A DNA stretch of 64,000 nt from Candidatus Altimarinota bacterium (GCA_020631075.1 JAHDHX010000001.1:1-64000), one strand, 5' to 3'. Shown: positions 1 through 9,557, counted from the first letter of the stretch. The notes: generated from the letters alone by a model not told the origin. Translations and numbers: made by a program.

Positions 1-1088
<1,088 letters not shown>

Positions 1089-1251
1089 AAGTATTTTGAA
1101 ACGTGAATCCGGAATTAGAATTCACAAAATTTTTAAAAGAATAAACTTGGTTTTAAATGGTTGCTTGCAATTCAAAGAATTGCTTGCGTTTTATACGTTC
1201 GAAATGCCAAAGATCTTATTACTTGTCAGTTTTTGTCCTGACAGCTGGTCG

Positions 1252-1280
1252 AACTTAGTCTGCGGGGTGGGGGGTGTCAA
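1252..1280 (-). promoter_or_regulatory. 16S rRNA promoter
   Basis: On the - strand a perfect -35 TTGACA (1275-1280) is followed after 17 bp by TAAGTT (1252-1257), about 165 bp upstream of the mature 16S start. The leader between them has two small inverted repeats (TGTCAG/CTGACA near 1224-1243 and GCAATTC/GAATTGC near 1165-1185) that could serve RNA processing. Together with the terminator below, these fill the gene-free stretch 1089-1392. Confidence 0.7.
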
Positions 1281-1311
1281 AAGTTTTTTCAGAGATTTGG
1301 AAGAGAGTAGG

Positions 1312-1343
1312 AAAAAACCCCTCGATCGAGGGGTTTTTCTTTT
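1312..1343 (-). terminator. Intrinsic terminator after glyA
   Basis: CCCCTCGATCGAGGGG is a perfect palindrome (1318-1333) flanked by an A run and a T run. It terminates glyA on the - strand, insulates the rRNA promoter, and could work in both directions. Confidence 0.9.
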
Positions 1344-1392
1344 CATGATACTTAGATATTCTCATGTTCTTTGGCTTCTTCCTCTCCGTACT

Positions 1393-2664
1393 CTACACAA
1401 AGGTGTCGGGGATGGGGAACTGTTGGCAGAGGGCGGTGATGTCGGCTTTGATCTGGGCCTTTTTGGCTTCGTCGTCAACGGCTTGGAGGGTGTCGATGAT
1501 CCAGTGGGCGACCTGCGCGCACTGGGGCTCAGCGAACCCACGGGTGGTAATGGCGGGGGTGCCAAGGCGGATGCCCGAGGGGTTGAGCGGGGGGCGAGGG
1601 TCGTCGGGGATGGAGTTCATATTGAGGGTGATGCCGACTTCGTCGAGGACGGCTTGGGCGCGTTTGCCCTCGACGCCGAATGAACTGTGCACGTCAGCCA
1701 AGATGAGGTGGTTGCTGGTGCCGCCTGTGATCATTTTGAGCCCGCGCTCGTGAAAGACGGCCTCCATGGCTTTGGCGTTTTTAAGCACTTGCTGGGCGTA
1801 GGCCTGGAACTCGGGCTTGAGCGCTTCACCAAAGCACACGGCCCGCGCGGCGACGTGGTGCATGAGGGGGCCGCCTTGCAGGCCCGGGAAGATGGCTTTG
1901 TCGATTTTCTTGGCGATGTCGGCGTTGTCTTTGGTCATGATGACGCCACCGCGAGGGCCGCGCAGGGACTTGTGGGTGGTGGAGGTGATGATGTCAAAGC
2001 CGTAGTCGAAGGGGTTTTTGAGAGCTTTGCCTGCGATCAGCCCCGCGATGTGGGCCATGTCGGCGACGGCGTAGGCGCCGACTTCTTTGGCGATGTCGGC
2101 GATGCGCTGGTAGTCGAGCTCACGCGGGTAGGCGGAGAATCCAGCGAGGATGATTTTGGGTTTCTCGGCCAGGGCTGTTTGGCGCAGGGCGTCGTAGTCG
2201 ATCTCGCCTGTCTCGACGTCTTTCATCTTATAACGGACGAAGTTGAAGATCTTGGCGATGCAGGTGACAGGGTGCCCGTGGGTGAGGTGGCCGCCGTGGG
2301 AGAGGTCCATCCCGAGGACGGTGTCGCCTGGCTTCAGCAGGGCGAAATACATAGCGACGTTGGCGATGGCGCCTGCGTGGGGCTGGACGTTGGCGTACTG
2401 GCACCCGAAGAGCTGACAGAGGCGGTCGATGGCGACGCGCTCGATGATGTCGGTGTACTCTTGCCCGCCGTAGTACCGTTTGCCTGGGTAGCCTTCGCTG
2501 TATTTGTTCGTAAAGACGCTGCCGTTGGCCTCCAGCACGGCGCGGGAGACGTAATTCTCAGATGGGATGAGCTCGAGGCCGTCGCGTTGGCGCTCGAATT
2601 CGCCGACAAGGGCGCTGTGGATCTGGCTGTCTTGGGCGGCGATGAAAGGGGCGAAATCGGCCAT
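1393..2664 (-). CDS. glyA: Serine hydroxymethyltransferase
   Basis: A PLP enzyme of about 423 residues that interconverts serine and glycine and loads tetrahydrofolate with a one-carbon unit. The length is normal for the family. The PLP-lysine motif TTHKSLRGPRGG is present, with Lys232 as the Schiff-base residue, and so are the N-terminal SENY and the NKYSEGYPGKRYYGG block. The ATG at 2664 gives the usual N-terminus (MADFAPF); the frame stays open nine codons upstream, but that stretch is not conserved-looking. The start follows a C/T-rich leader (CCTTCTCCTCCCC) with no Shine-Dalgarno. It lies 27 bp downstream of a homocysteine methyltransferase-like gene, so the two probably form a one-carbon operon ending at the terminator near 1330. 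Confidence 0.97.
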   Translation of the reverse strand: MADFAPFIAAQDSQIHSALVGEFERQRDGLELIPSENYVSRAVLEANGSVFTNKYSEGYPGKRYYGGQEYTDIIERVAIDRLCQLFGCQYANVQPHAGAIANVAMYFALLKPGDTVLGMDLSHGGHLTHGHPVTCIAKIFNFVRYKMKDVETGEIDYDALRQTALAEKPKIILAGFSAYPRELDYQRIADIAKEVGAYAVADMAHIAGLIAGKALKNPFDYGFDIITSTTHKSLRGPRGGVIMTKDNADIAKKIDKAIFPGLQGGPLMHHVAARAVCFGEALKPEFQAYAQQVLKNAKAMEAVFHERGLKMITGGTSNHLILADVHSSFGVEGKRAQAVLDEVGITLNMNSIPDDPRPPLNPSGIRLGTPAITTRGFAEPQCAQVAHWIIDTLQAVDDEAKKAQIKADITALCQQFPIPDTFV

Positions 2665-2691
2665 GGGGAGGAGAAGGATTAGGGGGCACAA

Positions 2692-3741
2692 TTATGCGAA
2701 AAAATTACTTGTGGTCGAGGGGGATTGATATTTTTTTTCGTACCAGCGGCGAGTCTCATTTGCTTCTTCGATCTGCTCAGCAATAACGGCGGCGGCCTGC
2801 TGGGTGATGAGGTCAGTGTAGAGGGCGGGGGTGGCGCCGCAGCAGATGCCGCGGTGGGAGACCTCAAACTGGTCAAAGGTGCGCAAGAGTTGGCCGATCG
2901 AACAGGTGGTGAGGTCGCAGACAGCTTCGGTCTGGGTGTTGGCTTCGGTTTCGTCGATGGCGGCGCTGTCGGTGCAGTTGGAGGCGTTGGGGTGGGCACT
3001 GAGCAGGCGATGTCGCTGATGCACCGGGATGGCGGAAAGAGTGCTGCGTAGGGAGTCGGGGGTGGAGCAGTTAAGCCCCCAGGTGACCCAGGGTTGGGGG
3101 AACTTTTTGAGGACTTCGGCGACGTGAAGGCCGTTGCGGATGCGGCCGTCGGGGTCAGGGCGGAGGGAAATGTGCACGGCGGGGGAGTAGAGGCGGCCGT
3201 CTCGGTAGGCTTGGACGTGACTGTCGATGATGGCGGTGATGTCTTCGGTGGTGTTGACGGCCTCAAAAAGGGTGATGTGCTGGCGGCCGTCGAGGTGGCG
3301 GGAGGCTTCAAGGGTGAGGGCTATATTTTGCTGGCAAAACTCACGGGCGGCGGCGAGGTCACCCTGGGTGAGAGTGTCGTCAAAAGCGTCGGCGTAGCTG
3401 CGGCCTGTGACGGCGAAGAGTTGGCCGTGTTTGGCCTGGCGGCGGAGGCGGCCGTGAGTGGTGCTGTGGCCGCGGGTGCATTCCTCGATGACGGCGGCAA
3501 GGCGGCTGACCTCGGACTGGAGGTCGCGGACGATGGACTGTGGGGTGGCTGTGTCGGGGTGGGTGGTGCCGTAGGTGTCGGTGACGAGGAGTGCGCCGAG
3601 GGGGTCGGGGCCGGTGAAGGTGTTGGCGGCGCAGAGGGTGTCAAGGAAGCCCTGAGTGTGTTGGGCGTGGGTAAGGTCACCACGGGTGCTGTAGGGGGGG
3701 TGGATCAAGACGGGGGTGGAACTGGCGCGGAGGGTGGGCAT
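2692..3741 (-). CDS. Homocysteine S-methyltransferase-like protein
   Basis: 349 residues. The middle and C-terminal parts follow the homocysteine S-methyltransferase (MmuM/BHMT) plan: an FEAV segment near 159 where the family has FETI, GLNC with Cys225, an AHPNAS stretch near 249 in place of YPN.G, and GICCG with Cys300-Cys301. Cys225, Cys300 and Cys301 match the three zinc-binding cysteines that activate homocysteine. The N-terminus is divergent and lacks an obvious GG.(L/M)-type opening motif, so the methyl donor cannot be predicted. The open frame continues far upstream, but the ATG at 3741 follows a poly-pyrimidine leader and starts the recognisable fold. glyA lies just downstream, which fits a methionine or one-carbon role. 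The family assignment is fairly secure; the exact activity is an inference. Confidence 0.72.
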   Translation of the reverse strand: MPTLRASSTPVLIHPPYSTRGDLTHAQHTQGFLDTLCAANTFTGPDPLGALLVTDTYGTTHPDTATPQSIVRDLQSEVSRLAAVIEECTRGHSTTHGRLRRQAKHGQLFAVTGRSYADAFDDTLTQGDLAAAREFCQQNIALTLEASRHLDGRQHITLFEAVNTTEDITAIIDSHVQAYRDGRLYSPAVHISLRPDPDGRIRNGLHVAEVLKKFPQPWVTWGLNCSTPDSLRSTLSAIPVHQRHRLLSAHPNASNCTDSAAIDETEANTQTEAVCDLTTCSIGQLLRTFDQFEVSHRGICCGATPALYTDLITQQAAAVIAEQIEEANETRRWYEKKYQSPSTTSNFFA

Positions 3742-3993
3742 GGGTGAAAAGGGAAAAAAAAATTTATAAAAAAAACCGACGAGAAGCGGGGGGAAGTGCT
3801 CTGGCCGGTGGACAAGGACAAACAACGGGAAATGTTTGGGGTTTACATTTGGGTTGTCCGTGTCTGCGGTGAGAGCAGCACGGACATCATCATTGATGTC
3901 GGGGGGATGGAGATTGGTTTCATGAACGTGGTCTGTGTATACGCCAGTGGGGGTGGGGTTGTCAAATCTTCGGGGTTGGATATTTTCTGTGAG

Positions 3994-4587
3994 ATGAGTC
4001 GAGTACGCCACCATATCAATCCTTATAGTGTACGGACAGAGTTGTCGTTTGCGGGGTTTGACGTGGTGCGGCCGTTGGTGGTGGACATCGGGGCGGCGCG
4101 TGGGGGGTTTGTGCGGGCGCTGGCTGACGTGTTGCCTGCGTGTAACTTCATCGCGTGTGAAATCCGCCCGTTGATGTTGCAGAAAATTATGGCGCTGTGT
4201 GGGGACTGTGACCGTATAGTGGCTTTTGGGGGGGATGCGCGGCGGAATTTCCGCTCTTTGCTGGAGCCGTCCCTTACGGCGGGGGCGGAGCTCCGACAGG
4301 TGTTTGTGAATTTCCCTGACCCGTGGTTTAAGGAAAAGCACAAGAAGCGGCGATTTATCACGCCTGAATTTCTGTGTGGAATTGCGGAGTGGTTCCCCGT
4401 GGAGGCGGAGTTTGTGTTTCAGACGGATCAAGAATTTCTGTACCGTGAGACGCAGGAGTACTTAGCGGAGACGCCCTTCGCGGTGCGTCGAGAATTTGAC
4501 GAAAGTCCGCATGGGGTGATGACGGAGTGGGAACGGGACAAAGTGGCGCGAGGGGAGCAAATCTATCGGATGGCTTTTGGGTTGTGA
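3994..4587 (+). CDS. trmB: tRNA (guanine-N7)-methyltransferase TrmB
   Basis: 197 residues, close to the usual TrmB size. The SAM-binding loop DIGAARGGF is at 31-39, and the family signature FPDPWFKEKHKKRR is at 107-120 (normally FPDPWPKxRHxKRR). It methylates G46 of tRNAs to m7G. The ATG at 3994 was chosen because upstream residues in the same frame show no conserved features. The gene is divergent from the methyltransferase-like gene on its left and convergent with rny, from which a shared hairpin terminator separates it. Confidence 0.93.
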   Translation: MSRVRHHINPYSVRTELSFAGFDVVRPLVVDIGAARGGFVRALADVLPACNFIACEIRPLMLQKIMALCGDCDRIVAFGGDARRNFRSLLEPSLTAGAELRQVFVNFPDPWFKEKHKKRRFITPEFLCGIAEWFPVEAEFVFQTDQEFLYRETQEYLAETPFAVRREFDESPHGVMTEWERDKVARGEQIYRMAFGL

Positions 4588-4602
4588 GTTTGGAGCGTTT
4601 GC

Positions 4603-4632
4603 AAAAAGCCCTTCGGGGGTGAAGGGCTTTTT
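4603..4632. terminator. Bidirectional terminator between trmB and rny
   Basis: AAAAAGCCCTTC (4603-4614) and its exact complement GAAGGGCTTTTT (4621-4632) enclose a 6-nt loop. T runs are present on both strands, so it can serve both convergent genes. Confidence 0.92.
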
Positions 4633-4655
4633 GGGGGGAGTCTGTTTGGGAACTC

Positions 4656-6194
4656 TTAACGAGCGACTTGCTTGTAGCGTTTCTCACGGATGACGACCAC
4701 GCGGACTTCTCCTGGGTATTCGCACTCTTTTTCGATCTTGCGGGCCATTTCGAAGCTGAGTTTTTCGGATTTGAAGTCGTCGATCTTGTTGGCGTTGACA
4801 AAGACGCGCACCTCACGCCCAGCCTGGATCGCAAAGGCCTTCTTAACACCGTCGAAGTTGCTGGCGATGGTTTCGAGCTGTTTGAGGCGTTTGATGTATT
4901 TCTCCAGCGTTTCGCGGCGAGCACCCGGGCGAGAGGCCGAGATGGCGTCGGCGGCCTGCAAGATTCGCGCTTCGATGCTCTCGTACGGGAAGTCTTCGTG
5001 GTGGGACTTCATGGCGGTGATGACGGGTTCGTCGATGCCAAATTTCTCTAAAATTTCTTTCCCGATGACGGCGTGGCCGCCTTCGACTTCGTGGCTGACG
5101 GCTTTGCCGATGTCGTGCACGAGGCCTGAACGCTTACAGATGAGCGGGTCGGCGCCTGGGATTTGTTCGGCGATGGCCTCGGCGAGCCAGGCGACTTCTT
5201 TGGAGTGTTTGAGGACATTTTGCCCGTAGGAGGTGCGGAAGCGGAGTCGTCCGACGAGCTTTAAGATGGGTTCGGGGAAGCTGACGCTGAGCTCGTCGGC
5301 GGCGGCTTGGCCAATCTCAAGAATGAGTTTTTCGGCGTTGGCTTCGGCTTCTTCGACGGCTTTCTCGATGCTGGCGGGTTGGATGCGGCCGTCTTTGATG
5401 AGTTGCTCGAGGGCGACTTTGGCGACGTAGCGGCGGAACATGTCGTAGCTGGAGATGGTGACGGTGCCAGGGGCGTCGTCGATGATGAGGTCGACACCAG
5501 TGACGCGCTCGAAGGCGTTGATGTTGCGGCCTTCTCGGCCGATGATGCGGCCTTTGATGTCGTCGGAGGGGAGCTTGACGACGGAGGTGGTGGCGTCGTT
5601 GGTCACGGGGGAGGCGAACCGTTGGATGGCTTGGACGAGGATGTTGGTGCCTTCGCGCTCGGCGTCGGTACGCATGAGTTCGACTTTGCGTTTGAGCGTG
5701 TCGGCGAGCTCTTGCTCGGCTTTGGCTTCGACCCGACTGATGAGCTCGGCTTTGGCTTGGTCTTTGGTCAGGCCAGAGAGCTCTTCGATGACGGTGTCTT
5801 GGGCGTCGATCTTCTCTTGCAGTTCGGCTTGTTTGGCTTCGGTGTCTTCTTTCTTTTCCTCGTATTTGGCTTTGGCGGCGTCGGCTTTGTCGATTTTGTT
5901 TTCTAAGACTTCTTCGCGTTTGCTGAGGCGGGCGTCGAATTCGGATTGGGTTTTGTCGAGGCGTTTGCGGACTTGCTCTTCCTCACGTCGGGCGTCGCGG
6001 CGTGTGCGCTCGGCTTGGTCACGGGCGTCTTTGAGGATGCTGTCGGCTTCTTTTTGCGCGGTTTTGCGGACGCGCTCGGCTTGGTCACGGGCGGTGGACT
6101 CGATGGCTTCGGCTTTGGGCTTGAAAATGCCCCAGCCAGCACCGAACCCCACACCACCCCCAACGAGGGCGGCGAGAAGGGAAAGAATTTCCAT
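4656..6194 (-). CDS. rny: Ribonuclease Y
   Basis: 512 residues with full RNase Y architecture. A single N-terminal membrane anchor (about 3-23) is followed by a long charged coiled coil (about 30-190), a KH domain with GRIIGREGRN at 215-224, and an HD phosphohydrolase domain with VHDIGK at 359-364. It is the membrane-bound endonuclease that starts mRNA decay in many bacteria lacking RNase E. It has its own promoter just downstream of sodA and ends at the bidirectional terminator shared with trmB. Confidence 0.97.
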   Translation of the reverse strand: MEILSLLAALVGGGVGFGAGWGIFKPKAEAIESTARDQAERVRKTAQKEADSILKDARDQAERTRRDARREEEQVRKRLDKTQSEFDARLSKREEVLENKIDKADAAKAKYEEKKEDTEAKQAELQEKIDAQDTVIEELSGLTKDQAKAELISRVEAKAEQELADTLKRKVELMRTDAEREGTNILVQAIQRFASPVTNDATTSVVKLPSDDIKGRIIGREGRNINAFERVTGVDLIIDDAPGTVTISSYDMFRRYVAKVALEQLIKDGRIQPASIEKAVEEAEANAEKLILEIGQAAADELSVSFPEPILKLVGRLRFRTSYGQNVLKHSKEVAWLAEAIAEQIPGADPLICKRSGLVHDIGKAVSHEVEGGHAVIGKEILEKFGIDEPVITAMKSHHEDFPYESIEARILQAADAISASRPGARRETLEKYIKRLKQLETIASNFDGVKKAFAIQAGREVRVFVNANKIDDFKSEKLSFEMARKIEKECEYPGEVRVVVIREKRYKQVAR

Positions 6195-6350
6195 AGAAAA
6201 ATGAAGGGCTGAAAAGAGTAGAAAGTCGGACCGATAGAGCTGGGCCGTTGGCTGACATCAGGCCAAAACGAGGCAATAGCAACGTGAAAATAGTGCTGAG
6301 TAACTGGATGAATCGCTGGGTGGTTTGATCGAGGAATGACATCGGGGCGT

Positions 6351-6378
6351 ACTCTAAACACTGGGGGGGAAGTGTCAA
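6351..6378 (-). promoter_or_regulatory. rny promoter
   Basis: On the - strand TTGACA (6373-6378), then 16 bp, then TAGAGT (6351-6356). The -35 hexamer sits inside the T-rich tail of the sodA terminator, so the two signals are fused. The transcript leader would be about 150 nt. Confidence 0.65.
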
Positions 6379-6414
6379 AAGACGCCCTGGGTGGCGGAAC
6401 CACGGAGGGCGTCT
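6373..6414 (-). terminator. sodA terminator
   Basis: AGACGCCCT (6380-6388) pairs perfectly with AGGGCGTCT (6406-6414), with an inner GTGG/CCAC stem. On the - strand the hairpin is followed by TTTTGACA, whose end is the rny -35 box. Confidence 0.8.
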
Positions 6415-6451
6415 AATATTTTTACCTTGAAATACTATTTTCCAGTAGGGC

Positions 6452-7060
6452 CTAGATGCCGCCCTGGTCGAAGTAGGTTTGGCATTGGGCCCAGTTGACG
6501 ACATTCCAGAAGGCGGTGACGTAGTCGCCGCGGCGGTTTTGGTAGTGGAGGTAGTAGGCGTGCTCCCAGACATCGAGCCCGAGGACGCGGGTGTAGCCAG
6601 CGGTCAGGGGTGAGTCTTGGTATTCGGTGTGGATGATGCTGAGTTGGCCGTCTTTCAGCGCGAGCCAGACCCAGCCACTGCCGAAGCGCCCAGCGGCTGC
6701 GGCGGCAAACTGTGACTGGAAGTCGGTGAAGGAGCCGAAGGTGCTGTCGATCGCGGAGGCGAGGGTGCCTGTGGGGGTGCCGCCACCCTGTGGGCTGAGG
6801 ATAGACCAGAAAAAACTGTGGTTGCAGTGGCCGCCAACGTGCTTGCGGGCGGCGGAGCGGAGGTCAGCGGGGAGGGAGTCGAGGTCACGCAGGATGTCGC
6901 ACGCGCTGGCGTCAGCCCATTGAGTGCCTGCGAGGGCGGCGTTGGCTTTTTTGATGTAGCCAGCGTGGTGCTTGTTGTGGTGGATCTCCATCGTGCGGGC
7001 GTCGAAGTGGGGCTGGAGGGCGTCATAGGCAAAGGGGAGGTCGGGGAGGGTGAAGGGCAT
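6452..7060 (-). CDS. sodA: Superoxide dismutase (Fe/Mn family)
   Basis: 202 residues, the normal size. The four metal ligands are in their usual places: His27 in the HHNKHH motif, His81 in NHSFFW, and Asp163 and His167 in DVWEHAYY. It converts superoxide to hydrogen peroxide and oxygen. The sequence alone does not settle iron versus manganese. It lies 35 bp downstream of recA on the same strand and is probably cotranscribed, so it may share a stress context. Its presence suggests that the cell or its host meets oxygen. Confidence 0.96.
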   Translation of the reverse strand: MPFTLPDLPFAYDALQPHFDARTMEIHHNKHHAGYIKKANAALAGTQWADASACDILRDLDSLPADLRSAARKHVGGHCNHSFFWSILSPQGGGTPTGTLASAIDSTFGSFTDFQSQFAAAAAGRFGSGWVWLALKDGQLSIIHTEYQDSPLTAGYTRVLGLDVWEHAYYLHYQNRRGDYVTAFWNVVNWAQCQTYFDQGGI

Positions 7061-7095
7061 GGTGGAAAATGAATGAAAAATTTATCGAATTGAGC

Positions 7096-8145
7096 TTACT
7101 GTTCGAGGCCAGACTTGCCCATGACAACGCTACGGATTTCGGTGGCGAGGTCGGGGTTGGCCTTCAGGAAGTTGACGGCTTTGACTTTGCCTTGGCCGAG
7201 CTTGGTGCCGGTGTAGCTGTAGAAGGCGCCTGCTTTTTCGACGACGCCAAACTTAACGCCTGTCTCGAGCAGGTCGCCCATCTGGGAGATGCCTTCGTTG
7301 TACATGATGTCGATCTCAGCCGTGCGGAACGGTGGGGCGACTTTGTTTTTGACGACTTTGATGCGGGCGCCGTTGCCCTCGGCTTGCTTGTCGTCGCCTG
7401 TGCCGACTTCGATTTTTTTACCGCGGCGGATTTCGAGGCGGACGGAACTGTAGAATTTAAGGGCGTTGCCACCAGTGGTGGTCTCGGGGTTGCCGAACAT
7501 GACGCCGATCTTCATACGGATCTGGTTGATGAAGATGATGGTGGTGCCCATCTTGCTGCTGGTGGCGGTGAGTTTCCGTAGGGCGCGGCTCATGAGCCGA
7601 GCTTGCAGGCCGACGCTGAGGTCACCCATTTCGCCTTCGATCTCGGCCCGAGGGGTGAGGGCGGCCACACTGTCGATGACGATGAGATCGACGGCCCCTG
7701 ACCGCACGAGGGCTTCGGTGATGTCGAGGGCTTGCTCCCCCGAGTCGGGCTGTGAAAGAAGGAGGTTTTCAATGTCTACACCGAGCTTGGACGCGTAGGC
7801 GGGGTCGAGGGCGTGCTCGGCGTCGATGAACGCAACGGTGCCGCCTGCCTTTTGAAACTCGGCCACGGCGTGCAGACAGACGGTGGTTTTCCCTGAGCTT
7901 TCGGGGCCGTAGATCTCGATAATTCTGCCCTTGGGGTAGCCGCCACCCAGGGCGAGGTCGAGGGAAATGGAGCCTGAGGAGACGGTTTCGACGCGTTGGT
8001 CTTGGCCGTCGCCCATGCGCATGATGGCGCCTTTACCGAAGTTTTTTTCTATCCCTGCGAGAGCGGCTTTGAGCGCGTCGGCTTTCCCACTCTCGTTTGC
8101 GGGCTTAGTGAGAGGTTTGGATTTGGAGGAATCTTTGGCGGCCAT
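7096..8145 (-). CDS. recA: Recombinase RecA
   Basis: 349 residues and uninterrupted (no intein). Walker A GPESSGKT is at 80-87, followed by the family blocks [19 protein letters not shown] and the [15 protein letters not shown] loop. It forms nucleoprotein filaments for homologous recombination and the DNA damage response. The ATG at 8145 gives the expected N-terminus rich in Lys and Ser; upstream codons in the frame are leader. The leader is C/T-rich (CTCATCTTCCTCATTTC) with no Shine-Dalgarno. It follows a zinc-ribbon gene by 73 bp. Confidence 0.98.
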   Translation of the reverse strand: MAAKDSSKSKPLTKPANESGKADALKAALAGIEKNFGKGAIMRMGDGQDQRVETVSSGSISLDLALGGGYPKGRIIEIYGPESSGKTTVCLHAVAEFQKAGGTVAFIDAEHALDPAYASKLGVDIENLLLSQPDSGEQALDITEALVRSGAVDLIVIDSVAALTPRAEIEGEMGDLSVGLQARLMSRALRKLTATSSKMGTTIIFINQIRMKIGVMFGNPETTTGGNALKFYSSVRLEIRRGKKIEVGTGDDKQAEGNGARIKVVKNKVAPPFRTAEIDIMYNEGISQMGDLLETGVKFGVVEKAGAFYSYTGTKLGQGKVKAVNFLKANPDLATEIRSVVMGKSGLEQ

Positions 8146-8218
8146 GAAATGAGGAAGATGAGGGAGCAATTATTTCGACGCAACCTTAATTCTCTTTGAA
8201 ATGTTTTTCAAGAAAAAA

Positions 8219-8788
8219 TTAAGATTTTTCTGTACTTGACTTTTGGGCTCTTGGGCGACCGCTGCGGCGACGTTTGTCAGAGCGGCGGCGGCGCTTCTTG
8301 CTGCGGGGAGGTGGGGCTTGGAATTTCGGGACGGAACAGGGGTCTTTGGCGTTTTCATCGGCTTTGGCTTGGGCTTCGTCTTTAATGTGGTAGAACTTCT
8401 TGAGGGCTTCGGCGGTGCCTGAGGCGATCTTGCGCGAGTGGCAGAGTCCGCAGATGACACGCGGGTTGCCGCGAGCTGTCTGCCCTATGGCGGCGGGGAC
8501 GATGGCGCCGCAGTCAAAGCAGTAGGTTTTGAGCGGGCTGGTGGCCCAGTCTTCGACGGGGGTGGCTTTGAGCTCGGCGATGACGTCGCGGTCCCCGATC
8601 TTGCAGACATCAGCGAGAGCTTGGTCGAGGGACTTGTAGTCACTGTCGGGGTCGGGGTTGGCGCGGCGGGCTTGGCCTTCGCGCTGGAAGTCAGTCAGGT
8701 AGCTGTCGCTGGTGTTACTTTTTTCTTTTGGTTTGGGGCCCTCGATCAGTGACTGGAGGAGGGTTTCGTCAAGCTGGGGGGTGGTCAT
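8219..8788 (-). CDS. Unknown protein with a central zinc ribbon and basic tail
   Basis: 189 residues. Not recognised as a named family. Cys90-x2-Cys93 and Cys113-x2-Cys116 form a four-cysteine zinc ribbon that resembles DksA/TraR-type or ribosome-associated fingers. The last 35 residues are very rich in Arg and Lys with Pro (several RRRR-like runs), which suggests binding to nucleic acid. The N-terminus is acidic and probably disordered. It overlaps the preceding membrane-protein gene by ATGA and sits directly upstream of recA. A DksA-like role is possible but not shown. Confidence 0.7.
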   Translation of the reverse strand: MTTPQLDETLLQSLIEGPKPKEKSNTSDSYLTDFQREGQARRANPDPDSDYKSLDQALADVCKIGDRDVIAELKATPVEDWATSPLKTYCFDCGAIVPAAIGQTARGNPRVICGLCHSRKIASGTAEALKKFYHIKDEAQAKADENAKDPCSVPKFQAPPPRSKKRRRRSDKRRRSGRPRAQKSSTEKS

Positions 8789-9309
8789 GCGGAGGGGGTG
8801 AGGCCAAAGAAGGCTTTGGTAGAGAGGCGCTGGCGGGAGCGCTCGGCCAGAAAGCTCGCCACGCCACCAACGAGGTGGGCGATAGCGGTGCCAAACAGGC
8901 CGTAGCGGATGATGAAGGTTTCGGCGTTGGCGTTGACCCCCGCGAGGACTGACCAGGCGATGAGCGTGAGGATGAACCCCTGGGCGTGCAGGCCTTGCGC
9001 AAGGACGTAGAACGAAAGGGGGAGCTTCATGCGTTGCCAGTCAAACAGTTGGTCGAGGTAGACCGCCAGCCCGAAGAGGGAAATGAGGGCGAGGACGGCC
9101 CCGATGAGCCAGGTGACTTCGGTGAAGACGGTTTGGTAGGAAAGGTCGTAGCCCATGACGTCGGTCCTTACCCACGGGAGGACGAGTGCCAGCAAGCTAA
9201 AAACCAGAGCCCCGAGGTGCACGCGTTGGTCAAACGACAGCTGGCGGGCGTGTCGCTGGACGAAGGCCCAATGGCGGGCGGAAAAGTAGGCAGACCAACG
9301 TGATTTCAT
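8785..9309 (-). CDS. Four-helix integral membrane protein, unknown function
   Basis: 174 residues. Four hydrophobic segments are visible (about 30-45, 63-85, 100-125 and 132-158), separated by short charged loops. No catalytic motif is recognisable. The ATG at 9309 was chosen because the upstream frame runs through the tRNA-Arg gene and its terminator. It is translationally coupled to the zinc-ribbon gene (ATGA overlap at 8785-8788). Confidence 0.75.
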   Translation of the reverse strand: MKSRWSAYFSARHWAFVQRHARQLSFDQRVHLGALVFSLLALVLPWVRTDVMGYDLSYQTVFTEVTWLIGAVLALISLFGLAVYLDQLFDWQRMKLPLSFYVLAQGLHAQGFILTLIAWSVLAGVNANAETFIIRYGLFGTAIAHLVGGVASFLAERSRQRLSTKAFFGLTPSA

Positions 9310-9365
9310 ACGTCTGGGAGCATAGTGGATGTGGCGGGGGCTGACGAATGAAAAGGGGGAAATGC

Positions 9366-9389
9366 AAAAAAACCTTCCTGTGGGAGGGT
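9366..9389 (-). terminator. Terminator of tRNA-Arg
   Basis: On the - strand a 7-bp stem with one G-T pair and a 4-nt loop (ACCTTCC at 72-78 and GGAGGGT at 83-89 of the 9300s on the + strand) is followed by a run of T, immediately downstream of the tRNA. Confidence 0.65.
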
Positions 9390-9415
9390 GGAAAGTGCGT
9401 GTAGACGAAAAGAAG

Positions 9416-9490
9416 TGGTGATCCCACCAGGAGTCGAACCTGGAGCCTTGGCTCCGCAAGCCAATGTTTTATCCATTAAACTATGGGATC
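9416..9490 (-). tRNA. tRNA-Arg, anticodon GCG
   Basis: A full cloverleaf on the - strand: acceptor GATCCCA/TGGGATC, D arm GTTT/AAAC with G18-G19-A20, anticodon stem TTGGC/GCCAA, 4-nt variable loop, and T arm CCAGG/CCTGG with TTCGACT. The 7-nt anticodon loop TTGCGGA gives anticodon GCG, which reads the Arg codons CGC and CGU. A20 is an arginine identity element and supports the assignment. The discriminator is A and the CCA end is encoded (9416-9418). Most bacteria use ACG (inosine) here, so GCG is unusual. Confidence 0.93.
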
Positions 9491-9513
9491 GTTCGGGCAA
9501 AGAGCGCCACCTA

Positions 9514-9541
9514 TCTATAGGGAAAATAGGGGGCGCGTCTA
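9514..9541 (-). promoter_or_regulatory. Candidate tRNA-Arg promoter
   Basis: On the - strand TAGACG (9536-9541), 16 bp, then TATAGA (9514-9519), about 24 bp upstream of the tRNA 5' end. The -35 box matches 4 of 6 consensus bases. The MITE lies just upstream. Confidence 0.4.
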
Positions 9542-9557
9542 GCGGAAATTTTACTGA

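Noticed and set aside
1089-1683. 195-codon frame between 16S and glyA on the + strand
   Set aside because: It crosses the rRNA promoter, its leader and the terminator.
1687-2682. 331-codon open frame opposite glyA
   Set aside because: Shadow of glyA; high third-position GC leaves the antisense frame open. The same holds for long frames opposite ppdK, rny, murJ, DUF4012 and others.
3742-4431. N-terminal extension of the methyltransferase-like frame by 230 codons
   Set aside because: It runs antisense through trmB, has low-complexity His/Arg/Pro composition, and the pyrimidine leader before the ATG at 3741 marks the real start.
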